Source: Chloroflexota bacterium (GTDB lineage: Bacteria; Chloroflexota; Limnocylindria; Limnocylindrales; CSP1-4). Taken from it: a stretch of 8,140 nucleotides of DNA. Below are positions 1-5,461 of the stretch, one piece after another. The notes under the pieces are model-generated. The model searched no databases and was not told the origin of the DNA. It saw only the letters and a program-made list of their open reading frames with translations. Location: assembly GCA_021812735.1 (NCBI GenBank), contig JAKAMV010000425.1, positions 1 through 8,140 on the forward strand, written 5' to 3'. Positions within the stretch are counted from its first letter, which is position 1; every line of letters begins with the position of its first letter. A program made the translations under genes and the position numbers.

Positions 1-1
1 C

Positions 2-1516
2 GTGGCGCACGGGGGTACGCTCTCCGGCGAGCACGGCGACGGCCGGGCGAGGAGCGAGCTGCTGGAGCGCCAGTACTCCCCGAACCTGCTGGCCGCGTTC
101 CGGGCCTGGAAGGCCGCCTGGGACCCACGAGGCGCCCTCAACCCCGGGATCATCGTGGACCCGCTGCCGCTCGACGCGGACCTCCGGCGGCCGCGCCCGA
201 CGCTGCTCGCGCTGGAGCCGTCGCAGGCGTTAAGCTCCGACGGCGGCGACCCGCGGGCCGCGATGGAGCGGTGCATCGGGATCGGCAAGTGCGTGTCCGA
301 CATCGGCACCGGCCGCCTGTGTCCCAGCTACCGCGCCACGGGCGAGGAGCGTGACTCAACCCGGGGCCGGGCGCGCCTGCTGCAGGAGATGGCCGCGGGG
401 ACGCTGGCGGCCGACGGCTGGGCGAGCCCGGAGGTTCTGGGCGCGCTGGACCTGTGCCTCGGCTGCCGGGCGTGCCTCTCCGACTGCCCGACGGGCGTGG
501 ACATGGCCACGCTCAAGTCGGAGTTCCTCGACCACCACTACCGGGGCAGGGTCCGCCCGCGCGCCCACTACGCCCTCGGCCGGTTGCCCCTGTGGCTCCG
601 CCGCGCCCGGCGCGTCCCGGGCGGCTGGCGCCTCGCCAACGCGGTCGCGGGGTTCGGCCTCACGCGACGGCTGGTCGCGCGAGCTGCCGGGCTGGCCGGC
701 GAGCGGCGCTTTCCCCCGCTCGCCCCGCGCACGTTCGCGGCGGGGTTCCGTGGCCGCCCTCATCCTCCGGCGGCGTCGGGAGCGCCCTCGCGCCCGCGTG
801 TCGTGCTGTGGCCCGACACGTTCACCAACCATCTCGCCCCGGGGGTGGGCGACGCGGCCGTCAGGGTGCTCGAGGCGGCGGGGTTCGAGGTGGCGCTGCC
901 GCAGGACGAGGTGTGCTGCGGCCTCACCTGGCACACCACCGGCCAGCTCGACGGGGCGCGGCGCGTGCTCCGGGCCTCGCTCGGCGCGCGCGGGCTCGGG
1001 GGCGACGCACCGGTGGTGGTGCTCGAGCCCTCGTGCGCCGCGATGCTCCGTCGCGATCTCCCGGAGCTGCTGCCCGACGATCCCCGCGCGCCCGCGCTCG
1101 CACGCCGGGTCGTGACGCTGGCGGAGCTGCTCGACCGCGCGGGCTGGCGGCCGCCCGAGGCCGCGCCCGTGCACGCGATCGTCCAGCCGCACTGTCATCA
1201 GCAGGCCGTCCTGGGGGACGCCGCCGACCGGCGGCTGATGGCGGCCGCTGGAATCGAGGCCGACGAGGTGCTCTCCGGCTGCTGCGGTCTGGCCGGCAAC
1301 TTCGGCGCCGAGGCCGGCCACGAGGCGATCACCCGGGCCGTGGCGGAGCAGAGCCTCCTGCCCGCGCTGCGAGCCGCGGCCAGCGACACCGCGATCCTTG
1401 CCGACGGGTTCTCGTGCCGGACGCAGGTCGCGTTCCTCGACGGTCGGCGGGCGCGCCATCTCGCCGAGGTCCTCGCCGACCGCCTCGACGGTCCCGGGGC
1501 CCGCCGCACGTGCTAG
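2..1516 (+). CDS. FAD-linked oxidase C-terminus fused to Fe-S/CCG-domain subunit (5' partial)
   Basis: This is the C-terminal 504 residues of a large flavin and iron-sulfur oxidoreductase; the frame runs off the left edge, so the true start and FAD-binding half are missing. Visible residues 8-14 (SGEHGDG) and 47-49 (NPG) are hallmarks of the GlcD-type FAD-oxidase C-terminal domain. Next comes a ferredoxin-like segment with Cys91, Cys97, Cys107-Pro and the 'STRGRA' stretch, then Cys152-x2-Cys155-x2-Cys158-x3-Cys162-Pro, enough for two 4Fe-4S clusters. Two CCG (cysteine-rich) domains follow, with Cys305-Cys306-Gly, EPSC at 342-345, HCH at 397-399 and Cys427-Cys428-Gly. This order is GlcD joined to GlcF in one chain, as in YdiJ-like proteins of about 950-1000 residues. 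Such enzymes oxidise 2-hydroxy acids (glycolate, D-lactate or D-2-hydroxyglutarate) and pass electrons to the membrane quinone pool. The substrate cannot be chosen from this part. Confidence 0.9.
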   Translation: MAHGGTLSGEHGDGRARSELLERQYSPNLLAAFRAWKAAWDPRGALNPGIIVDPLPLDADLRRPRPTLLALEPSQALSSDGGDPRAAMERCIGIGKCVSDIGTGRLCPSYRATGEERDSTRGRARLLQEMAAGTLAADGWASPEVLGALDLCLGCRACLSDCPTGVDMATLKSEFLDHHYRGRVRPRAHYALGRLPLWLRRARRVPGGWRLANAVAGFGLTRRLVARAAGLAGERRFPPLAPRTFAAGFRGRPHPPAASGAPSRPRVVLWPDTFTNHLAPGVGDAAVRVLEAAGFEVALPQDEVCCGLTWHTTGQLDGARRVLRASLGARGLGGDAPVVVLEPSCAAMLRRDLPELLPDDPRAPALARRVVTLAELLDRAGWRPPEAAPVHAIVQPHCHQQAVLGDAADRRLMAAAGIEADEVLSGCCGLAGNFGAEAGHEAITRAVAEQSLLPALRAAASDTAILADGFSCRTQVAFLDGRRARHLAEVLADRLDGPGARRTC

Positions 1517-1565
1517 CGTGGCCGCCACCCCAGCGTCGAGCGGGGCAGTCACCGACGGGGGCGTC

Positions 1566-1760
1566 ATGACGGAGCAACCGGGCCTGAGCGTGGACGCCGC
1601 CATCCAGCTCGAGGAGATCTTCGGCGAGGACGGGGTGGTGGCGCCCGTCGCGGGCCATGGCGCCCAGGGCAACACGCGGCTGGTCGAGCTGATCGGCCAG
1701 CACCTCCGGCTCAGGGGCAGGATGAGCTTGGCTATCACCGGCGCCTCACGGACGTCATGA
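1566..1760 (+). CDS. Short ORF, probable N-terminal part of a frameshifted gene continued at 1757
   Basis: A 64-codon frame beginning at an ATG preceded by a G-run, 49 bases after the oxidoreductase stop, and ending in an ATGA overlap with the next frame. Residues 1-52 look like real protein: helical, acidic and almost entirely G/C in third positions. The last 12 residues (MSLAITGASRTS) do not, and include tca and gct codons. Stepping back one base at about 1721 instead reads DELGYHRRLTDV directly into the Met of the next frame, with G/C third positions throughout from 1736 on. I infer that the two frames are one 207-residue gene interrupted by a one-base loss (or a sequencing error) in the G-rich stretch at 1713-1722. 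The alternative is two translationally coupled small genes. I recognise no domain in this N-terminal part. Confidence 0.5.
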   Translation: MTEQPGLSVDAAIQLEEIFGEDGVVAPVAGHGAQGNTRLVELIGQHLRLRGRMSLAITGASRTS

Positions 1761-2188
1761 ACAGCCGCGAGGGCATGTTCCGGATCACGGACGCGATCGT
1801 GCTGCGGCGCAACGGCGACGCAACCCGGGTCTCCGTGCCGGACCTCTGGGTGTCACCCGCCGAGGTGACGCTGATCGCGGACCTCGAGGGCGGCGAGGCG
1901 GGCCCCAGCCCGCAGGACCTCGCGATCGCGAAGCTCCCGACGGGCATGATCATCGTGACCCCGGGCCACACCATCAACGGCACCGTGTACACGCCGCCGG
2001 GCGCCCAGCTGGACGTGTTCATCGAATCGCCGACGCCGCCGTTCGTGCCCATGACCGATGTCCACACCCGGTCCCTGGCCGACCGGCGCGTGCGCGCCCA
2101 CTACGAGTTCGCGGTGCTCAACCGGCGCCACATCGTCGCCGCCAGCGCGATGCCCGAGCATCTCCACGAGGCGCGACGGACGCTGTAG
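1757..2188 (+). CDS. Unrecognised protein, paralogue of the 2240-2776 gene; probable C-terminal part of a frameshifted gene
   Basis: A 143-residue frame opening at ATG 1757 inside an ATGA overlap. No Shine-Dalgarno sequence is visible before this ATG, and the reading frame is open and protein-like for at least 12 codons upstream without a start codon, which supports a frameshift from 1566. There is no signal peptide or membrane segment; the protein looks cytoplasmic, alpha/beta and rich in short hydrophobic strands. I do not recognise the family by name. Its motifs recur in the convergent neighbour in the same order and nearly the same spacing: G70-x-x-x-x-G-x-V-Y-T-P, then F96-V-P-M-T-D, then N122-R-R-H-I. 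The corresponding motifs in the neighbour begin at G91, W116 and N143. The two genes are therefore diverged paralogues. No function can be assigned from sequence. Confidence 0.65.
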   Translation: MNSREGMFRITDAIVLRRNGDATRVSVPDLWVSPAEVTLIADLEGGEAGPSPQDLAIAKLPTGMIIVTPGHTINGTVYTPPGAQLDVFIESPTPPFVPMTDVHTRSLADRRVRAHYEFAVLNRRHIVAASAMPEHLHEARRTL

Positions 2189-2192
2189 CCTC

Positions 2193-2233
2193 AACGGGGC
2201 TGCGCCGTCCACGCCCCTCGCGCAGGCGCCGTT
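2193..2233. terminator. Hairpin between convergent stops, possible bidirectional terminator
   Basis: The arms AACGGGGCTGCGC (2193-2205) and GCGCAGGCGCCGTT (2220-2233) pair as 6 inner and 5 outer base pairs around a small internal loop, closing a 14-base loop. It lies in the 51-base gap between the forward stop at 2188 and the minus-strand stop at 2240-2242. There is no T-run on either side, so classic Rho-independent termination is not assured. Position is the main argument. Confidence 0.45.
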
Positions 2234-2239
2234 CGCGGC

Positions 2240-2776
2240 CTAGAGCCGGTCCCCGGTGTTGGGCCAGTCGATCGGCGCGCCGCCGGCAAGCCACCGCGCC
2301 TCGTGCGAGCGCTCGTCGGCCAGGACCACGGCCCTGACGTGCGCCCGGTTCACGAGCAGGGCGTCGTGCCGCTCACGCACGGCCTGCCAGCGGAGGGTGT
2401 ACTCGAGCACGGCCTCGGTCAGGGGCAGCCACGAGCGGCGCTCGGCAAAGGCGACCGGGTTCTCGTACAGGGGCGAATGGAGATAGCCGTGCACCACGTA
2501 CGGCCCCACGTAGACGGTCACAGGCGCGTCCGCCGTCGGGAGTCGCTTGAGGCCCGAGCCACGCGGGCCGGTCGCAACCACCACGGCCATGTCGGCCAGG
2601 CTGATGCCGCCAGCGCGGGGGCGCGTCACCTGCGAGGTGGCCAGCGAGCGCGACCGGACATCCTCGGCGGCGACGCTGGTCGAGGCCACCAGCAGGTCGG
2701 CCAGGCGGTCCCCCTGGAGCTCGATCCGGGCGTGGACGACGTGATCGGTGATGTCGTAGGCGAGGAAGTCGATCAT
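2240..2776 (-). CDS. Unrecognised 178-residue protein, paralogue of the 1757-2188 gene
   Basis: I chose the ATG at 2776 (MIDFLAYDITDHV) because the open frame upstream, up to 2911, reads like non-coding sequence rich in Ala, Arg and His. A short AAGG sits only a few bases before this ATG, so the start is not certain. The protein has no signal peptide or membrane helix. Shared motifs with the facing gene are G91-P-Y-V-V-H-G-Y-L-H-S-P, W116-L-P-L-T-E and N143-R-A-H-V, each matching a counterpart at similar spacing; the N-terminal 'ITD-x-V' may also correspond. A small hairpin (CTCGC/GCGAG, 2793-2806) lies just upstream of the start, and a possible -10 (TACGAT) lies at 2898-2903 on this strand. 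The J-domain gene ends 168 bases upstream on the same strand, so co-transcription is possible. The family is not one I can name, and the function is unknown. Confidence 0.75.
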   Translation of the reverse strand: MIDFLAYDITDHVVHARIELQGDRLADLLVASTSVAAEDVRSRSLATSQVTRPRAGGISLADMAVVVATGPRGSGLKRLPTADAPVTVYVGPYVVHGYLHSPLYENPVAFAERRSWLPLTEAVLEYTLRWQAVRERHDALLVNRAHVRAVVLADERSHEARWLAGGAPIDWPNTGDRL

Positions 2777-2944
2777 GCCTTCGGCTGGGAGCCTCGCTGA
2801 CGCGAGATGCCGGAACTGCCGACGATGGACGCGGGGGAGCGCCAGGGCGACACCCGCGCCGCCACCGTGGAACGGGCTGCGAACAGCTGCGGGCGTCATC
2901 GTACAGGCCACTGCGTGGCGGGCAGACGCCGGACGGGCCGCCCG

Positions 2945-3493
2945 TCATCCAACGGCCGTAGCCCGCTGCCCGATCTCGGGGCTCGGCCCGAGCGCGCGCA
3001 CGATCGCGTCGCGGAACCGGACGCCCGAGGAGTGCCGGCTCAGCCAGCGCAGGTAGTCGGGGTTCTCCACCGCGACCTGGCCGATCGTCCAGCCCGCATA
3101 GCGGCCGAAGTCGATGACGTCGTCGCGAGGCGAGGGCCTGGGCGGGATCGTCCACGAGTCGTCCGGGGCTTCCCGCCGCGGCGCCTCGCCTCGCACGTTG
3201 GTGCAGGCCCACGGGCCACGCGGGCCGGCCTCGGCGGCCGGGACCGGGGCGGGACGCGCCGACGTGCCCTCGAGGTCGCGATCGTAGCGGGCCCGTGCCT
3301 CGGGCGACTTCAGCTGCGCGAAGGCGCTGCTGATCTCCGCCATGCGCCCGAGGTCGGGGCTGTGGCCGTCGGGGTGATAACGGCGCGCGAGCGCCCGAAA
3401 GGCGGCGCAGATCACCTCGAACTCGGCGTCGCACCGGACCTGGAGGACGGCGTAGGCGTCGCGCGTCGCGCTGCGGCTCGCCACGGCGCACAT
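2945..3493 (-). CDS. Small J-domain (DnaJ-type) protein with C-terminal FGRYAGW / DUF3820-like domain
   Basis: This is a 182-residue co-chaperone-like protein. Residues about 11-76 form a J-domain: AYAVLQV as helix I, FRALARRYHPDGH with the essential His-Pro-Asp at 40-42, and MAEISSAFAQLKSPEARARYD as helix III. J-domains stimulate ATP hydrolysis by Hsp70 (DnaK). After a Pro/Ala-rich linker (about 77-120), residues about 126-168 (DFGRYAGWTIGQVAVENPDYLRW at the core) resemble the small domain found in DUF3820 and at the C-terminus of exonuclease X-like proteins. The zinc-finger and substrate-binding regions of full DnaJ are absent, so this is a class C J-protein. I chose ATG 3493 because a GGAGG lies about 11 bases upstream; the open frame extends further back to 3769, but that part looks non-coding. 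The client is unknown; the C-terminal domain presumably supplies specificity. Confidence 0.85.
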   Translation of the reverse strand: MCAVASRSATRDAYAVLQVRCDAEFEVICAAFRALARRYHPDGHSPDLGRMAEISSAFAQLKSPEARARYDRDLEGTSARPAPVPAAEAGPRGPWACTNVRGEAPRREAPDDSWTIPPRPSPRDDVIDFGRYAGWTIGQVAVENPDYLRWLSRHSSGVRFRDAIVRALGPSPEIGQRATAVG

Positions 3494-3507
3494 CTGCGGC
3501 TGACCCT

Positions 3508-3521
3508 CCAACCTTCGTTGG
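3508..3521 (-). promoter_or_regulatory. Small hairpin touching the Shine-Dalgarno of the J-domain gene
   Basis: On the minus strand CCAAC-GAAG-GTTGG forms a perfect 5-bp stem with a 4-base loop, and its 3' arm runs straight into the ribosome binding site (GGAGGG) that precedes ATG 3493. The last two G residues of the stem are the first two of the SD. It could modulate ribosome access, but a 5-bp stem also arises easily by chance. Confidence 0.3.
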
Positions 3522-3702
3522 CCACCACTGCGCCGCCAATTCTTCGCGTCCCCGTGACGGCCCGGTATCGGCCGTCCGGTCGCGGCCTGTAGGGAAACCC
3601 GCACCGGCTGCGTAGGGCATTGCGCCTGGCGCGCCCGGGGCCTTGGACGGCCGGTTGCGGCGAGGCGGCGGGGAAGATGCGCCCCGAGCTGCGGATTCCC
3701 AG

Positions 3703-3730
3703 TTGACGGGGGCCTAAAGCGTTCTAGGGT
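3703..3730 (+). promoter_or_regulatory. Promoter-like TTGACG-N16-TAGGGT
   Basis: TTGACG (3703-3708) matches five of six -35 consensus bases, and TAGGGT (3725-3730), 16 bases on, has the T-A-n-n-n-T form common for -10 boxes in GC-rich bacteria. Transcription would start near 3737, about 30 bases before the ATG of the P450 remnant. It is one of few AT-containing patches in this gap. No operator is visible beside it. Confidence 0.4.
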
Positions 3731-3767
3731 TGCGACGACCGCTCCGCTCCCCCGGTCCGCCCCGCGC

Positions 3768-3938
3768 ATGGCGTCTCATCCCAGCCTCCGCGTCGGCCCG
3801 CCCCTGGCGCAGCTCGAGGCGAAGGGGACCCTCGAGCGGCTGCTCGCGCGCATCCCCGAGTACGAGGTCGACGGGACGCCCGAGCGGATCACTAAGCAGA
3901 ACCTGCGCGGGCTCGCCCACCTGCCGGCTCGCTGCTAG
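3768..3938 (+). pseudogene. C-terminal remnant of a bacterial cytochrome P450
   Basis: This is a 56-codon frame whose product reads like the last ~50 residues of a bacterial cytochrome P450. Residues 11-24 (PPLAQLEAKGTLER) correspond to the L-helix after the haem-binding loop, usually G-A-x-L-A-R-L-E-A. Residues 25-36 (LLARIPEYEVDG) and the ending T-K-Q-N-L-R-G-L-A-H-L-P match the usual 'R-x-P-D-Y-E-V' and 'S-x-N-V-R-G-F-x-x-L-P-V' tail. The haem-ligand segment (F-G-x-G-x-H-x-C-x-G) is eroded: H4 remains, followed by P-S-L-R-V-G, and no Cys is present at that place. Nothing upstream in any frame resembles the rest of a P450 (about 350 residues missing). This is a decayed gene fragment, possibly still transcribed from 3703-3730. 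It cannot bind haem as a P450. Confidence 0.75.
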
Positions 3939-3939
3939 G

Positions 3940-3980
3940 CGGCCGCCGGCGCCGGTCCGAGTGCCGACGGCCGGCGGCCG
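3940..3980. terminator. Long GC hairpin between convergent genes, possible bidirectional terminator
   Basis: CGGCCGCCGGC (3940-3950) and GCCGGCGGCCG (3970-3980) are perfect 11-bp inverted repeats around a 19-base loop. The hairpin starts two bases after the P450-remnant stop and lies 27 bases from the minus-strand stop at 4008. No T-tract follows on either strand. Confidence 0.5.
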
Positions 3981-4007
3981 ACGAGTCCGACCCGGCCCGC
4001 GTCGCCG

Positions 4008-4454
4008 TCAGCGGACCGGCTCCAGGTCGCGCTCGAGAAGCACGGGCAGCGGCAGGTTCGGCTGGGCGGCGGGCGAGTACGTCGGGTGGTGCGTCAGGTC
4101 CACGCTCGCGACGCGCCAGCCGTCCGCGGCCAGCTCGTCGAGCCGGGCGAGGAGCTCGGTCAGGTGCTGCTCGGGGTGCTCCTGGAATGGCATGCGCTCG
4201 ATCCGGTATTCGACGGGCCGCGGCGGCCCAGCCAGCCGTTCCAGGAGGACGGGGAGCATCACGCTCGGCTGCGCCGCCGGCGAGTACGTCGGGTGGTGGG
4301 TCAGGTCCACGCTCGCCACCTGCCAGCCCTGCCGGCCGAACGTGTTGAGGGTCTCGAGCAGTTCGGAGAGGTGGGTCTCAGGGTGCTCGATGATCGGGAG
4401 CCTCTCGATGCGGTGCTCGACCACGCGGGTCGATGCGACGGTCTGTGCGGTCAT
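4008..4454 (-). CDS. Tandem-duplicated DUF4177-like small-domain protein
   Basis: This 148-residue protein consists of two copies of one ~60-residue domain, residues 14-73 and 83-142, each aligning without gaps. By my count 42 of 60 positions are identical, including the unbroken VASVDLTHHPTYSPAAQP. Each copy reads R-I-E-R, then H-P-E-x-H-L-x-E-L-L, x-x-L, G-W-x-V, and ends P-V-L-L-E-R. The 'L-N-x-x-G-x-x-G-W-x-V' core followed by '..L-L-E-R' is the pattern of DUF4177-like small alpha/beta domains, whose biochemical role is unknown. I chose ATG 4454 because GAGG stands six bases before it; a TTG six codons upstream is less likely. No signal peptide or membrane helix is seen. The gene is divergent from the Crp-like regulator, with a Crp-type operator between them, so it may be a target of that regulator. 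Confidence 0.8.
   Translation of the reverse strand: MTAQTVASTRVVEHRIERLPIIEHPETHLSELLETLNTFGRQGWQVASVDLTHHPTYSPAAQPSVMLPVLLERLAGPPRPVEYRIERMPFQEHPEQHLTELLARLDELAADGWRVASVDLTHHPTYSPAAQPNLPLPVLLERDLEPVR
4029..4415 (-). repeat. Tandem intragenic duplication, period 207 bp
   Basis: Units 4236-4415 and 4029-4208 encode the two copies of the domain; matching bases lie exactly 207 apart (for example CGAGTACGTCGGGTGGTG at 4074 and 4281). Base identity is highest in the half encoding the Thr-His-His-Pro stretch, and silent positions agree there too, which suggests a fairly recent duplication or gene conversion. Confidence 0.85.
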
Positions 4455-4568
4455 GGCGTGCCTCGCCAGCAAGACGGACGCCGGCGCCCGGGCCCTCCGG
4501 GCCCCCGGTGCCGTCTCTCAGCCTGCGGGCCACATCGGCGCCTGTCAGTGACCGGCGTGGCCGACACC

Positions 4569-4584
4569 CGTGACCGAGGTCACG
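4569..4584. promoter_or_regulatory. Crp/Fnr-type operator, GTGA-N6-TCAC palindrome
   Basis: CGTGACC-GA-GGTCACG is a perfect 7-bp inverted repeat with a 2-base centre. It contains the GTGA-N6-TCAC core of the E. coli CRP consensus with the standard six-base spacer. It lies in the divergent region, 114 bases from ATG 4454 and 118 bases from ATG 4703. An extra copy of the half-site GTGACCG occurs at 4548-4554, 22 bases (about two helical turns) to the left. Binding by the adjacent regulator is inferred, not shown. Confidence 0.65.
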
Positions 4585-4702
4585 CAGCCGGGCTCACCCC
4601 ACCGGGTCCTGGCGGCCTGGGACCCGCCGGCCCCACGCTCTGGCGACATCGCGACGTTTTCCGGGAAGCGCCACAATGACCCCATCCGGGAGGGCCGAAG
4701 CC

Positions 4703-5419
4703 ATGTACCGCGACCCGGAGGAGGCCGACGTTCTCGCCGCAGGCTTCCTCGCCAGGCTCCCGCGCGAGACGGCGCTCCGACTGGTTGACGAGGCCATCCG
4801 GGTCAACGTGCCGACCGGGGCGACCGTCTACCGCGACCGCGAGTCGCCGCGCCTGTTCGTCGTTGTTCGCGGGCTGTTGCGCGTGTTCCTCTCATCCCCG
4901 GACGGCCGTGAGGTCACCATCCGCCACGTGCGGCCGGGCGCCATGGCTGGGCTGGCGCTGGTCGTCGGCGGGCCCGCGCCGTTCAGCATCGAGGCGATGA
5001 CCGGCTCCCTGCTCCTGGCCCTCCGCACCGACACCCTCCGGGCGCTGCTCGCAACCGACCCCTCGGTTGCCCGGGCATGTGCCGAGGAGCTGGCGGGGCA
5101 GGTCCGCGAGTACCTCGACGATATCGCCGATCAGGCGTTCCTCAGCGTGCGTGAACGGCTCGCCCGGCAGCTCCTGCTGATGGCGGCGCGACCGGCGCCG
5201 GGTGCCGACCCGGTCGTCCGGGCGACCCAGCAGGAGCTTGCCGACGCGATCGGGTCGGTCCGCGAGGTGGTCGCGCGGCAGCTGCGCGAGCTCCACGAGG
5301 AGGGCCTGATCGACATCTCCCGCCATGAGATCGAGATCCGCGACCCGCTCGGCCTGGCGACCGCGAGCAGGGCCGGGGGTCGCCGCCCGGCGGCGCCCCA
5401 GGAGGTGTCGCCGGAGTGA
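4703..5419 (+). CDS. Crp/Fnr-family transcriptional regulator
   Basis: A 238-residue DNA-binding protein of usual family length. Residues about 11-115 form the cyclic-nucleotide-binding-like beta barrel, about 118-150 the long dimer helix, and about 172-215 the winged helix-turn-helix (TQQELADAIG, then SVREVVARQLREL). Arg187-Glu188-x3-Arg192 align with CRP Arg180, Glu181 and Arg185, which read GTGA; a GTGA-N6-TCAC palindrome lies upstream. The barrel lacks the Glu and Arg that hold cAMP in CRP: that stretch reads GAMAGLALVVGGPAPFSIEA, so the effector is probably not cAMP. With only one Cys (126), an Fnr-type Fe-S cluster is unlikely. I chose ATG 4703 because GGGAGG lies nine bases before it; ATG 4676, with a weaker GGGAAG, would add nine residues. 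The basic tail after residue 222 looks disordered. Autoregulation and control of the divergent gene are plausible. Confidence 0.88.
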   Translation: MYRDPEEADVLAAGFLARLPRETALRLVDEAIRVNVPTGATVYRDRESPRLFVVVRGLLRVFLSSPDGREVTIRHVRPGAMAGLALVVGGPAPFSIEAMTGSLLLALRTDTLRALLATDPSVARACAEELAGQVREYLDDIADQAFLSVRERLARQLLLMAARPAPGADPVVRATQQELADAIGSVREVVARQLRELHEEGLIDISRHEIEIRDPLGLATASRAGGRRPAAPQEVSPE

Positions 5420-5461
5420 CCGCGGCCGCCGGCCCCGCTTCGGACACCTCGGCGGCCGCGG
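5420..5461 (+). terminator. GC hairpin immediately after the regulator stop
   Basis: CCGCGGCCGCC (5420-5430) pairs perfectly with GGCGGCCGCGG (5451-5461), and two further pairs (one G-U) extend into the 20-base loop. It begins at the base right after the TGA. No T-tract follows. Its position suggests transcript-end formation or 3' protection. The following 200 bases up to the tRNA show no convincing gene. Confidence 0.5.

Noticed and set aside
356..1738. Long open frame on the minus strand, antisense to the FAD/Fe-S oxidoreductase
   Set aside because: Its translation is Arg/Gly/Ala/Pro-rich with no domain, while the plus strand has clear motifs throughout. Long antisense frames are expected at this GC content.
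2777..2911. N-terminal extension of the 178-residue paralogue up to an ATG at 2911
   Set aside because: The 45 extra residues look like translated non-coding sequence, contain a hairpin and a -10-like box, and have no match in the paralogue.
3494..3769. N-terminal extension of the J-domain protein to 3769
   Set aside because: The extra 92 residues are Arg/Pro/Gly-rich without motifs, and a good SD precedes ATG 3493.
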